Below, in pieces: positions 44,341 through 55,441 of a stretch of 64,000 nt of DNA; the first letter of the stretch is position 1, and every line of letters begins with the position of its first letter. The stretch is from Bubalus kerabau (lineage: Eukaryota > Chordata > Mammalia > Artiodactyla > Bovidae). The notes beneath the pieces are model-generated. The model searched no databases and had not been told where the DNA came from. It worked only from the letters and a program-made list of their open reading frames with translations. Location of the stretch: the NCBI RefSeq assembly GCF_029407905.1, contig NC_073628.1, positions 47,513,501-47,577,500 of the forward strand, written 5' to 3'. Made by a program: the position numbers and the translations under genes.

Positions 44341-45052
44341 AAGCCTCTTGATGAAAGTGAAAGGGGAGAGTGAAAAAGTTGGCTTAAAGCTCAACACTCA
44401 AGACTAAAATCATGGCATCTGGTCCCATCACTTCATTGCAAATAGATGGGGAAACAGTGTCAGACTTTATTTTTTTGGGCTCCAAAATCACTGCAGATGG
44501 TGATTGCAGCCATGAAATTAAAAGATGCTTACTCTTTGGAAGGAAAGTTATGACCAACCTAGACAGCAAATTAAAAAGCAGAGATATTACTTTGCCAGCA
44601 AGGGTCCACCTAGTGAAAGCTATGGTTTTTCCAGTAGTCATGTATGGATGTGAGAGTTGGACTAGAAAGAAATCTGGGCACTGAAGAATTGATGCTTTTG
44701 AACTGTAGTGTTGTAGAAGACTCTTAAGAGTCCCTTGGACTGCAAGGAGATCCAACCAGTCCATCCTAAAGGAAATCAGTCCTGAACATTCATTTGAAGG
44801 ACTGATGCTGAAGCTGAAACTCCAATACTTTGGCCATCTGATGCAAAGAATGGACTCTTTGGAGAAGACCCTGATGCTGGGAAAGCTTGAATGCAGGAAG
44901 ATAAGGGGAGAACAGAGGATGAGATGATTGGATGGCATCACTGACTCAATGGACATGAGTTTGAGCAAACTCTGGGAGTTGGTGATGGACAGGGAGGCCT
45001 AGTGTGCTCCATTCCATGACTGAGAGTCTGAACTGAACTTATATCAAACACT

Positions 45053-46350
45053 CAGAGTCCCAAAGGGAACAGAGGGCACATTCAGAATAAGATAATGGCA
45101 AGAACTAGTTACAAAGGTTTAGGATCAGTACTACAACCTGGAACTTATTGTAGTAGTCAGCTATTCACTTTTTAGGTATAAAGTGATGAAGCCAGATAGA
45201 GGATATTGGGACCTGGAGACACGGAGCTGCTTGGAGGATTAGTAACCTTCAATCGGGTCTTCCCTGGTGATTCAGATGGTTAAGAATCTGCCTACCATGT
45301 GGGAAACTTGAGTTCAGTCCCTGGGTCAGGAAGATCCTCTGGAGAAGGTAAAGGTTTTTCACACCCGTTTTCTTGCCTGGAGAATTCCATGGGCCAGAGG
45401 AGATTGGAGGGCTACAATCCATGGGATTGCAAAAAGTCAGATACAACTGATTGACTAACACACAACCTTCAACCAAGGAATACAATCAGCTCAAGGTAAC
45501 TTTACAGGCAAGATCCAATCCCTTCTGATTTTCATTTGGGACTTTCAATGGCCAAATCCAAAAAGAAGTTATTGGATATGGGAGCCCATGTATGTGGGTC
45601 ATAGCCTCTGGCTCCTAGAACAGAGTTTGATAGAAACATCTGTGTTAACCAAATAAACAGCTGAGAGTCACTTGCTGGAGGCTGTGTTAATTTGCTCACA
45701 TGCAGTACAGCAACTGCCATGGGATTACTGCTTGGAAAAGTTTGTAATAATCTAGCTGTCAATCTGGCACTTTTCATCCAGTTTTGTTGGAAGCCAGACT
45801 GGTGGATTATCTAGTAATAGGGTGAGGTCTTCCTATGTTCTTTATTTTAGGGTGGCAGCAAGCACTTTTTTTTACCATAGGATGCAGTGCAGCTTGTAAT
45901 TTGCTTCTTGGGGAGAAGAGGCATTTTCAGAGGTTCCGCTTGGCTTCCACCGCTATGGTACTTATACTATATTTCCAGGAGCTAATATGAGAATTTTGCC
46001 AACTATGAGTATATCAATTCAAATTATTTATTCAGTGACTTGGAAAATAACCAGCAGGCAAATTTGTGAAACTACTTGACCCACTACGAGCTGGATCTGA
46101 GCCAGGACTCTGCTATCTTTCCTGCACATGTCCCTTCTCTTTCCCAGACTATCATGGTGCTTTTGGTTCCTGATTCCTATGTCTAACAGCCCTGGAGCTG
46201 TTTGAGTATTCATGTATTCCCATAATATGAGTATCCAGCTAAATGACCAAATATCCCTTTAGGGAAAGTGAGGAGGAAACATTCCTCGATATAATTACAT
46301 GTGCTTCCTTTTGAATAGCTGGCCTTTTTTTCAGTCAGTAGCTTCCAAGT
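45053..46350. other. Unassigned, repeat-poor (one SINE inside)
   Basis: Apart from the Bov-tA at 45253-45463 I recognise no element. The texture (mixed GC, no tracts) could be an old ERV internal region or unique DNA. No open frame carries a domain. Confidence 0.35.
45253..45463 (+). mobile_element. Bov-tA SINE with 9-bp TSD
   Basis: Forward copy with a diverged head 'cttccctggtgattcag' and body 'ggtaaaggtttttcacac'. It is bounded by AACCTTCAA at 45244-45252 and 45464-45472. Confidence 0.93.
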
Positions 46351-46364
46351 CTATGAATTGACTC

Positions 46365-46490
46365 CTAGAGAAGGAAATGGCAACCCACTCCAGTATTCTT
46401 GCCTGGGCAATCCCATGGACAGAGAAGCTTGGCAGGCTACAGTCCACGGGGTTACCAAAGAGTCAGATATACTTCATGAATGAGCACACA
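46365..46490 (+). mobile_element. BovA SINE unit with diverged 14-bp TSD
   Basis: Forward single BovA unit ('agagaaggaaatggcaaccc' to 'agagtcagatat'). Flanks CTATGAATTGACTC (46351-46364) and CTATAAACTGACTC (46491-46504) differ at two positions and are the likely TSD. Confidence 0.9.
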
Positions 46491-46504
46491 CTATAAACTG
46501 ACTC

Positions 46505-47206
46505 ACACCAGGAAACTGGGAAAACTGTAATGTCCTCCGCCTCCATATCATCCATCCTTGATTTGTTTTTATTGTATATATTAAACAAGGTGTCTTGACG
46601 GTCACTCTATCCTTCCCCAAAAGGACGGTGCCATCTCCACGGCTCTCTTAAGGTCTGAGGCCCCCTGACTGCCATCCAAACTTGTGCACATTTAACACTC
46701 AGTTGGTTTCAGAAAAAAAGCAAAAATGCTAATAATTAGATTCTGCTCAAAACTTCTCCTGTGGCTTTGCAAACTAAACTACTCTCTTAAAGTATAAGAG
46801 TGCTTGTGGGACAGATTTTCACCTTTTAGTGTTTTCAATCAAGGATGCTCACATATATGCCGAGGGGAAGTTCCTTTCAGACATTCTCATAAGGAGCAAA
46901 CCTTGTGGCACTAAATCTTTGGCATGAACTTAAGTGTACATAAATCTGTCCAAACATTTTCCGGGAATTCACTGGCTTGATTAGATGGTGAATTAAGTAA
47001 ATTGACAGACTCCATCTTTTAAATTAGTCGTAGAAGCTGAACCTAGGTCTAAGAAGAAAATGAACTGTCTTCCCCATTATGTTTCTATTTCCCCCCTCAC
47101 CCCCAGAGGATTAAAAGAATAATACAAGTGAAAAAAATTTCTCCTTAGAAAAAAATTTTGTCTTTAAACACAAAATAATAACAAATAACCATAAATGACA
47201 CCACAT
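46505..47206. other. Repeat-free, no gene seen
   Basis: About 700 bp of complex sequence without young repeats. It includes AT-rich motifs such as TAATAATTAG (46730-46739) and AAATTAGTC (47020-47028). A regulatory role is possible but unsupported beyond texture. Confidence 0.3.
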
Positions 47207-47214
47207 AATTTTAA

Positions 47215-47604
47215 GCTGAGCTTCGAAGAATTGATGGTTTTGAACTGTGGTGTTGGAGAAGACTCTTGAGAGTCCCTTGGACTGCAAGGAGATCCAACCA
47301 GTCTATCCTAAAGGAAATCAGTCCTGAATATTCATTGGAAAGATTGATGTTGAAGCTGAAACTCCAATACTCTGGCCACTTGATGCGAATAACTGACTCT
47401 TTGAAGAAGACCCAGATGCTGGGAAAGATTGAAGGCAGGAGGATAAGGGGACAACAGAGGAGGAGATGGCTGGATGGCATCACTGATTCAATGGACATGA
47501 ATTTGAACAAACTCTGGAAAATGGTGATGGACAGGGAGGCCTGGCATGCTGCAGTCCATGGGCTCGTAAAGAGTCAGACATGACTGAGCTAATGAACTTA
47601 GCTG
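47215..47604 (+). mobile_element. BovB LINE 3' fragment with 8-bp TSD
   Basis: A 390-bp BovB tail starting 'gctgagcttcgaagaattg' and ending in a short GAACTTAGCTG end. AATTTTAA at 47207-47214 and 47605-47612 is the candidate TSD. A 105-codon frame (47266-47583) covers the RT C-terminal region. Confidence 0.95.
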
Positions 47605-47939
47605 AATTTTAAAGTGAATACATCCCACAATGGATATATCCTAATGGGAAAAGATCAGAAAGCATATTTTATTCGAGAGAAAACATAGCCTTCTAGGATG
47701 ATTTCTGGGTAAATGAAACTTTTTGTCACAGCTTTGTGGTAAATAGTTCTCTTATCTTGACTAAGTCCCTATTCATTTTGAGCCTCATTTGAACAGGAAA
47801 GGGGCAAGATCTTACATTTTATTTTTTGTTACTTTGTGTTACTGCTCGCCAACCAGAGGCAAAGTGGCAGATTGCACACATGCTTGGATGGGTACTAGAC
47901 TCGAGAGACAAACAAAAGTGAAGGAAACATAGATTTTTA

Positions 47940-48330
47940 TCTGGGCTCCACTACTATCCAGTTATATGTGATGTGCATAATTTAATTCTTCTTGAAGCTT
48001 CTGTCTTATCACATGGAAAATGGAAATGATAATAAATATAGGGATAGAATACAATAATGTGCTTGGCATAGTTCCTTACACATAGTAAATGTTTTGTGAG
48101 GAGGAACAGCTAATTAGTCCAACAGTCAGGAATTCCAACTCTACAGCCCAACTTCCCGGTTCCTATCCTGGGTCTTCTAATCGCCATCTGTATGGCTGTA
48201 GGCAAAAGTGTAATGTCTATCTAACTCACTTTTCTTTTCTGCAAAATAGTGTTTTCATTGGGGTAATTACATAAAACATTAAGCATAGTCCCTGGAAACC
48301 AGTAGCTATCAGTCGATGATAGTTGCCATT
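47940..48330 (+). mobile_element. Two MIR-like SINE remnants in tandem
   Basis: The first ends at about 48092 with 'gtgcttggcatagttccttacacatagtaaatg', the conserved MIR 3' end, preceded by 'atggaaaatggaaatgataata'. The second, about 48150-48330, repeats the pattern ('ctgcaaaatagtg', 'agcatagtccctggaaaccagtag'). Both are deeply diverged, as expected for this pan-mammalian family. Confidence 0.6.
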
Positions 48331-48762
48331 ATCATTAACTCTGATTTGCTAGTAATCCTAATTCATTAGCGACTTAATGCTCTAATGCTAGACCTAATGC
48401 TAACAAGACATTAACATTTCTATGCACTATGGTAAGCAATCTTCTTGGCCATCCTGCCATATTTTAACCCATTCTAGGAAGCTAGCAATAGTTACTGATT
48501 AGATGATTTAGTTGAAGCAAGTGGCAGGAAGAAGCCCAAATACTGAACCCCTTACCTAAAGACTGAGTGAAATGGATTCCCTCTCACCAGACTGTGCTGC
48601 CGATGCATAGGTAGCCCTGAGGTTATGTGCTGCCTGTGTTCTCAGCTCACAGAGCATCCTCCTCACTGAGACCTGGATGTTCATCTTTTTCCAGGCACTG
48701 TCTTCTTGGCCACAAACTTCTCTTTGAATAGGTTGCTTGCCCATGTTTTTTACTTTTGCTTT
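48331..48762. other. No gene seen
   Basis: Unassigned stretch upstream of a BovB tail. It has no young repeat and no domain-bearing frame. Confidence 0.4.
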
Positions 48763-48773
48763 TGTCTTGGACC

Positions 48774-49192
48774 ATAAAGAAGTCTGAGCACCAAAGATTT
48801 GATGTTTTTAAATTGTGGTGCTGGAGGAGACTCTTGAGAGTCCCTTGGACTGCAAGGAGATCAAACCAGTCAATCCTAAAGGAAATCAACCCTGAGTATT
48901 CATTGAGAAGACTGATGCTGAAACTAAAGCTCCAATAATTTGGCCACCTGATATGAAAAGGTGACTCATCGGAAAAAGACCCTGATGCTGGAAAAGACTG
49001 AAGGCAGGAGGAGAAGGGGATGATAGAGGATGAGATGGTTGGATGGCATCTTTGACTCACTGGACATTTGAGCAAGCTCTGGGAGATGGCGAAGGACAGG
49101 GAAGCCTGGCGTACTGCAGTCCATGGGGGTCACAACAAGGCGGACACAGCTTAGCAACTGAATAACAGCAACAAATCTTCAACTTGACAAAA
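48774..49192 (+). mobile_element. BovB LINE 3' fragment with 11-bp TSD
   Basis: A BovB tail starting at 'ataaagaagtctgagcacc', bounded by TGTCTTGGACC at 48763-48773 and 49193-49203. The 3' end has drifted ('aactgaataacagcaac'). It is truncated only tens of bases from the corresponding point of the copy at 47215. Confidence 0.95.
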
Positions 49193-49203
49193 TGTCTTGG
49201 ACC

Positions 49204-49914
49204 CTTGCTTAGAAACAGGTAAAAAATAAATGGGAGCAGTGTACAAAAGTGTTTCCCAGATGCTTTTCAGTACATTTCTTTTATTTGATATACAACTCCA
49301 CTTGCTTTTTCTTTTTTAGGATATCAATTATGAGTTTGAAGGGGTTTTCGCTGGCTAGTGTGTTTCTCTGAAAAATGTTTTTTAGTGAATTTATGCCACA
49401 CAAGCTGCTGCTGCTGCTACTGTTGGGTGTGGTGCATGGCATTGGCCATGGCCTTCAGGAGAACTTGAAACCAAAATTTATTAAGTGATGGGAGACTTCT
49501 GGAGTGGAATTGGGAGCACCCAGGATTTAGATTCAGCTCTGCTTAACTCCTCGTGAAGGTCTCTTTCTATCACATTATCATTGTTTCCTGACTTGGGTAT
49601 TTTTTTTTTTTTTTTTTTGCCTTTTCTCTATTATATTGTTTTTTGTTTGTTGTTTTTTGATATGTCAAATGGAAACAGGGAGGGTTGTATATGTAGTAAA
49701 CAAAATTTCAGGGATAATAAAGATACTTGTAGATTGTTTTGGAAGAGTTAAAAGTGACACATAGCCAGTCATAATTTTTCTAACTACAAGATTTATTACA
49801 AGATGAGGACTAAAATGGAAACTTCAGAATCAACTGAAGCAAGTATAAGTATCATTTTGTTGTAGAAGTGCAGCTCCTTCAGGGCTAACAAGCAAGAGAA
49901 AGTACCAGAAAGAA
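49204..49914. other. No gene; T-rich tracts
   Basis: Unassigned, with T runs at about 49600-49618 and a short CTG run at 49408-49421. The CTG run resembles a BOV-A2 tail but has no SINE attached. Confidence 0.4.
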
Positions 49915-50365
49915 GGGCTGTGCCTTTGGTGCCTGAGAGACCTGGGTCACTTAAATCAATTTTTCACTCAGAACATATGTAACCCTCAACAAATGTCTTA
50001 ATCTCTCTAATGTTCAGTTTCTCATATGTGAAATGGAGATGTTAACTAGCAATTTCTTAGTATTGTATTGAAGATTAAATTAACTGATGCTTAACACAAT
50101 GCTTGGGCTTCCCAGGTGGCAGTAGTGGTAAAGAATGCACCTGCCAATGCAGGAGATGTAAGAGACGCAAATTTGATCCCTGGGTCAGGAAGATCCCCTG
50201 GAGGAGGGGACGGCAATCCACTTCAGTATTCATGCCTGGAGAATCCCATGGACAGAGGAGCCTGGTGGCTACAGTCCATGGGGTCATAGAGTCGGACACG
50301 ACTGAAGCGACTGAGCACGCATGCGACACAGTGCTTGGCATACTGTGAATGTTTGAGATTATAGT
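49915..50365 (+). mobile_element. MIR SINE remnant split by a Bov-tA
   Basis: MIR order is clear: 'gcctgagagacctgggt', 'aatgtcttaatctctctaatgttcagtttctc', 'gtgaaatggagatg', 'gattaaattaactgatgctt', then after the SINE 'cagtgcttggcatactgtgaatg'. Confidence 0.75.
50105..50325 (+). mobile_element. Bov-tA SINE in MIR
   Basis: Forward copy: head 'ggcttcccaggtggcag', body with 'gaggaggggacggcaatcc', tail 'gtcggacacgactgaagcg'. The duplicated target is ACACAATGCTTGG / ACACAGTGCTTGG, part of the MIR 3' motif. Confidence 0.93.
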
Positions 50366-52440
50366 GTTATGAGAATTAAAATAATGCTGTTTTGTTCATT
50401 GTGTTTTAAGACTATAAATACTAATTCAGGTTTCTTTTATTTCTATGAACATACTGACTCACAGAATGATGAATCTCATCAGTGAAGGAACCTCAAGAGA
50501 TTACTTAGTTCAATCTATGCTTAGGCATAGAAGATATTATTATTTCCAGTTGGGATATGAAGCATCTGAAGCCTGAAAATAGTAAGATTTGGCCATATCA
50601 CTGTAAGTATTAATAGGGAGACTTGATCCCAAGTCTCCTGCCTTTTAATATAATGTTTCTTCCATTTCTTGATGTACTTTTTATAATGTAAATGAATATT
50701 ATTTTGCTGATGGGAAATGTTAGCTGCATGTAATGGTTACATGTTGGAAATTTACTGAAACATGTTTTTAAAATAAATATAGAGTTTTTAATGTGCAAGT
50801 CAGGTATTACATCTTCCTAGTGTTGTTCTCCAAATCAAATAATTCTGTCTCCCAAATTAGAGATTTGCCATTTGACCAGGCTAGTTTAGATCCTTAATCC
50901 TTGTAGATTTCAGCTGTTGCCTCTTCTCTTTCTGAGTAGGAGCCTTCTAAATAGTTTCAAATATCATTGGGCTGATTTTCCTCCTCTTGTTCAGGAAACA
51001 AAGTATTATAGTATAACATGGTATTGAAGATCCATGGATCTTATTAAATTGAACTTAAATCAATGTTTTAGCTATAAAAGATCTTAAAAGTTGCAATTTT
51101 ATGTGAAGTAGGATTACTGACCCTTTTCCAGCTCAAATTCTGGTTTGAAAAGCACCCTCTTTGTCCCACTGTGTCATTAGCTGAATCTGCATGCTTGATT
51201 GAAGAAAATGACTTTGCAGTGTTGCAATGAACACTGAAGAGCCACATGAAGAAATTTCTAAAGGTACTTTGAGATTTTGAAAATTGGGGAGAATCATTCT
51301 TTGAAAGGAATTTTCCTTCACAAATTGGTTATATTAATTGTGATTATATAATATTTCATCTACTAACAAGGGCCTTTTTGTGATGCTAGTAGATTGCAAA
51401 CACTAATGCTAAACTCAGATGATAATAGAGCTACTAATTCAGTGAATATCGACCTTTTGAGCATTATTATTGCTATTAAATTTTTATTGTCTTGAATTGC
51501 TATTTATCATTTTTATGGCAAATCAATAGTACAAAATATTAAACATTTCTTGGCATGAAACCATTCTGAAAAAGATTTTCTGATTCTTTCCTGAGTCATC
51601 ATTAAAATCGTTTTCTTGTACTTGCTGAAGAATAAATATATTGAATCGCTTGCATTGTTTTGAATTTGAAACATCCCCTTTTACATTGTGAAACCCTTTG
51701 ATCACTTTCACTTTTGTGGGAAGGTTTCAGCATAATTAAGCATTTTGCGATGATCGTTATTTATTTAACTGGATTCTCTCATGTTGTGTCTGTCCACTTA
51801 CCTCCCAGAAAGATGAAAACATTTAGTCTGGTTAGCCATGGTATTAAAAAATGGCATCTGTCTCATTGCCAAGCTCTTCATCATTGAGTCACCAGAGTTC
51901 TACTGAAAATTTTCTATAAATACATTTTTGATTTTGCCAGGAGAATGTGACTTTCTATAGCTAAAATAAAGCTATGACATAGAAAATAATGTTATCCTCT
52001 ACATCTGAACTTTCTGATAAATAACTCACTGTCACTCAAAACACTCTGATTTTCCCTGGTCCTGATTCTTCATTTGATATCTTTCAAGTAATTTTTCTCC
52101 TATTCTACCTCAAACTCCCATTTTCATTTGGGGGAAATTCTTCCATTGTGTGAAGTGTTGTAAGATAGTTACTGATAGCAATACTACAGCACAATGATAC
52201 TGCTAGTAGCAGGGATACATCTGCAAAGATACATTATTTTACAAAGGGCTCAGAATTTTAGATTAATAAAACTAAAAATTTAATACATAATAAAAGCAAA
52301 ACTGTAGCAACTTCTATAAACCACTCAGAATACAAGTTAATAATGATATATATGCTAACCAATATCTTTGTAATAACACTGTATCTAGAAAACTATAGAA
52401 AACTATAAATGTTTCTGTGTTTATAGAAAACTATAAATAA
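50366..52440. other. Longest repeat-free interval; no gene seen
   Basis: About 2.1 kb with no SINE, LINE or LTR that I can recognise, unlike the rest of the window. It is AT-rich but complex, with TAAT-core and ATTA-rich homeodomain-like motifs around 51330-51560 and 51720-51770. No coding frame is longer than about 62 codons. This is the best candidate here for conserved non-coding DNA. Confidence 0.4.
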
Positions 52441-53227
52441 ATGGAAAGATTTTAAATCATGGCCATTAAAGGTCTCACTCTGCCAACAGTAAGCATAGCA
52501 GTGTTCCTCCCAGCAGGAAGTGTGGCCAGAGGTAGATTATGGCCCTCCTGGCTATAAGTGAGCTGGGAGAGGACCCCATGGACAGGCCGAGGGCTGTGTC
52601 CCCTGGAGTTCTGGAGCCCTTGCCTCCGCTGCCCCCCTGGTTGGGCCCAGGGTTCTAAGCAGATGCAGACCTCTTCCCCCATCCCAGCCTCTACGATCTA
52701 ATGGCAGCTGGGGTCTCCATGGGTCACAGTTCACGTTTCAAAGCTTGGTGCAGCTTAGATCAGTTACCTACTTAGGAGGTGGCGGAGGTTAGGATTAAGT
52801 TGCAAGGACATTTGCACATCATTACTTCCGGCCCACCTCTGTGGCTGGGACTATTTTAAAAGAAGGGCAATTGTTGTGGGTGGGAACTGAACCTAATTGG
52901 TATGCGCTCCAAGATGCATTCCTATTGATCCTATGCAGATGAGTCTCTCCAGCTTAGATGAAAAGCCTGAGGAGGGCTGGGTCCTGGGGGCCTGGCTGGG
53001 CAGAGTCTGAAGACCCCTGCCAGTTGAGGTCTGCATCACCAGCTGGGCCTGGACGCTGGGAGGATCCCAGACGAGGTGCTGAATGAATGCTCCCAACAGG
53101 TTAACTGACCTGCACGGGACACCCTCCTCGTAACCAGGGCCTGGACCTTGGAGGGCAAAAATGGAGCCTTGGATCCTTGCCCTTTCTTGTCAGAACAGAG
53201 GATAACATTTGTTTTGGTGGAGGTTCA
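52441..53227. other. GC-richer block of unknown origin
   Basis: Markedly richer in G and C than its surroundings, with a few CpGs. Two overlapping minus-strand frames of 60-76 codons (52452-52734) show no family features. It could be an unrecognised LTR, a processed pseudogene or a decayed CpG-rich element. Confidence 0.35.
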
Positions 53228-53235
53228 CAAGAACG

Positions 53236-53419
53236 TTGTTCTGCCTGCAATGCAGGAGACCCGGGTTTGATCCCTGTGTCCGGAAGATCCCCTGGGGAAG
53301 GGAATGGCAACCCACTCCAGTATCCTTGCCTGGAGAAGCCCATGGACAGAGGAGCCTGGCACTTACAGTACATGGGTTCACAAAGAGTCAGACATGACTG
53401 AGTGACTATCGCTTTTTCA
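53236..53419 (+). mobile_element. Bov-tA SINE, head truncated
   Basis: The copy starts in the head ('ctgcctgcaatgcaggagac'), then has a BovA body and the tail 'cacaaagagtcagacatgac'. CAAGAAC near 53228 and 53420 may be the TSD. Confidence 0.9.
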
Positions 53420-53450
53420 AGAACATTCTGGCCTAATGTTAGGGAAGTTA

Positions 53451-53515
53451 AACGGAGCCTGGTGGGTTGCCATGGGGTCGCACACGACTGAAGCGACTTG
53501 GCAGCAGCGGCAGCC
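53451..53515 (+). mobile_element. BOV-A2 3' end fragment
   Basis: Only the last ~65 bp of BOV-A2: 'ggagcctggtgggttgcc', 'cacacgactgaagcgac' and the tail 'ggcagcagcggcagc'. Confidence 0.85.
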
Positions 53516-54009
53516 TTGTTCAGGCTTCAGAGACAAAGGAAGCAAGCAGGCCTCTGACCTGCTGGGACACTGCGCTGACTACTGCTGCGAGTTCAGTCTG
53601 AGGCACCATACATGGGTGGGGTGGACCTTGGAATGGTTGAACCCCTGGAGGGTAGTCCGGCCAACCGTGGCCTGCACTTAACAGCAATCTATAGTTTTTG
53701 CAAAACAAAACAAACAGCTCTGTAAAAGAGAGTAACGTGATACCAGAGCAGCAGTTTGCTCACACATTGATGATGGTATGGGTTTGAGACCTGGAATTGT
53801 AAACGGGAACCCCTAAACTGCAATCTTGAAGTCTCACCCACAGTACGGAGGCACTACTTGGGGCCTTTTCCCAATTGGAACTCCAGATTGCTTTTACACG
53901 TGACTTCCCAGTGCTGTTCGAGTCTGGTTGTTGGCAATCCAACTTGGTGAGTATGTATTACTACTCTTCTTTGCTGTTTCTATTTCTCTTTTCTTTTAAT
54001 GTTAGTATA
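53516..54009. other. Unassigned, GC-moderate
   Basis: Continuation of the 52.4-kb block. It contains 'aaaacaaaacaaac' near 53702 and a pair of possible LTR-like edges, but no confirmed element. Confidence 0.3.
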
Positions 54010-54379
54010 TTGAAAGTAAGCTAGATAATTCTCAAAAAAATATTGAAGTTGTTTATTTGTATATCACGAATGATTTATTTCGTTAGCAAATCTTTTGAAC
54101 CTGAGATGAAGGTTAAAACTTTTGGCAGAACACTTGTCACCTGACCTCAAGAATAAAGGATCTGACACCAAGAAATGTGTAACAGTTGACTACGACCCTC
54201 CCTCACCTTTCCTAAAAAGGCTCTACAGAAAGCTTTTGGGAAGTTTGGGGTTTTTAAGGCACGAGTCACCCATCTCCTTGCATGGCCCCACAATAAACCT
54301 TCCTCTGCTTCAAACTCCCACATTTTGGTATTGTTTGGCCTCACTAAGTGTTGGGCGCACAGACCTGTGTTCGACAACA
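54010..54379 (+). mobile_element. ERV LTR (3' part clear)
   Basis: The 3' half is typical of an LTR: 'gggtttttaaggcacgag' ahead of R, an AATAAA signal at 54292-54297, then a U5 of about 80 bp ('tggtattgtttggcctcac', 'gttgggcgcacagacc') ending GACAACA at 54379. The 5' end is uncertain. A start at 54011 or 54044 would leave ATAT on both sides as a 4-bp TSD. No viral genes are present. Confidence 0.6.
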
Positions 54380-54430
54380 ATATCAAAATATATGAAAGGT
54401 ACAATTCTTAACAGAAAAGCATGTCAGTGT

Positions 54431-55223
54431 TAGATTATTGTTGGATCTGTGGTATGTCTTTCTAAAACAATTTTCAGCTTCTAAGCAAGCTTTCTATTTT
54501 ATGTTGTCAGCAGAATGATAAAGAAATTTTTACTCTAGTGAAAAAATAATATTTACGTGTTGATAGGCTTAAGAAAATTTACCATTTTCTTAATTGATAG
54601 TGACCTATAGTTTCACATTACAGAGAATATTTCCAGTTCATGCTATGTCCTTCAGTTTACATGTATAATTTTTAGTACTGGTATTTTTATATTCTACTTG
54701 TTCAAAAATATTTGAACTTGGATTGAGGGTTATCCTTCTAAGGAAACAGAACATTGTCAATTGTAATTTTCTGCCTCTTCTGAGAATTATGTAGGCAAAG
54801 AAGGATGCCTTTCAAATAAGTATTTTTTGCTTCCAAATATCAATGTCAAATATATAACTCTGGCTGTGATGTAAAATGTGAATGAGTCAAAGTTTATATT
54901 TTCAAAAATGTTGAAAAGTCAGTTTAAGCTAAAAGAAAGTCAGCACTTTAATGCACTTAAATAGTAAGTATGCCAGAGTACAAATCACTGCAGTTTGCTA
55001 TCCTCACTCCTAGTGTGCTTACCCTCTCACTGATGACGTCACTGATGATGTCATAAACTGGAGTCCCCCCACTCCCCAGTCCCCAGGCCTGGGGCCCAGG
55101 CTGTGAACCTAGACTAGCGCGGTGGATGTCTCTGGCTTATTCCTGCCTGGACTGTTGGTTCTGGATAGTAAGGCTTACAACTTACACTGTTGTCATTGTT
55201 GCTAATATGGCAATGGGTCAATG
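54431..55223. other. No gene; paired CRE-like motifs
   Basis: AT-rich up to about 55000. A short GC-richer patch holds TGACGTCA (55034-55041) and TGATGTCA (55046-55053). No exon or repeat was recognised. Confidence 0.4.
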
Positions 55224-55441
55224 GCTAGTACTCAGTCACTCTGTTGTGTCCAACTGTCTGTGACCTCATGGACTGTAGCCCACCAGGCTCCTCTGTCCAT
55301 GGAATTTTCCAGGCAAGACTACTGGAGTGGGTTGCTATTTCCTCCTCCAGGGGATCCTCCCTACCCAGGGATCGAACCTGCACCTCTTGCATCTCCAGCA
55401 TTGGCAGGTGGATTCTTTACCACAAGTGCCACTTGGAAGGT
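55224..55441 (-). mobile_element. Bov-tA SINE
   Basis: Reverse, near-complete copy from 'ctcagtcactctgttgtgtcc' to the complement of the head ('caagtgccacttggaagg'), with the extra 'cacctcttgcatctccagc' segment also seen in a few related copies. Confidence 0.92.

Larger units (their letters stand above)
42104..45040 (+). mobile_element. BovB LINE, nearly full length, perfect 12-bp TSD
   Basis: A 2,937-bp plus-strand RTE-type retrotransposon bounded by ATATCAAACACT at 42092-42103 and 45041-45052. In order it has a 5' UTR-like leader, an AP-type endonuclease (GDWNA motif 42660-42674; SDHEL motif 42939-42953) and a linker. Then come RT palm motif A ('YYAKAFDSVDH' region, about 44000-44030), the YADD catalytic box (44295-44306), the C-terminal domain and GAACTGAACTT at the end. 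Frameshifts and stops, including at 42510 and between motif A and YADD, abolish function. It is the most complete BovB in the window. Confidence 0.96.

Noticed and set aside
49405..49425. CTG trinucleotide expansion or orphan BOV-A2 tail
   Set aside because: Only about five units, no BovA sequence attached and no TSD; too short to call.
54122..54433. 103-codon plus frame
   Set aside because: Spans the R-U5 part of an LTR; the apparent protein includes the AATAAA and U5 sequence.
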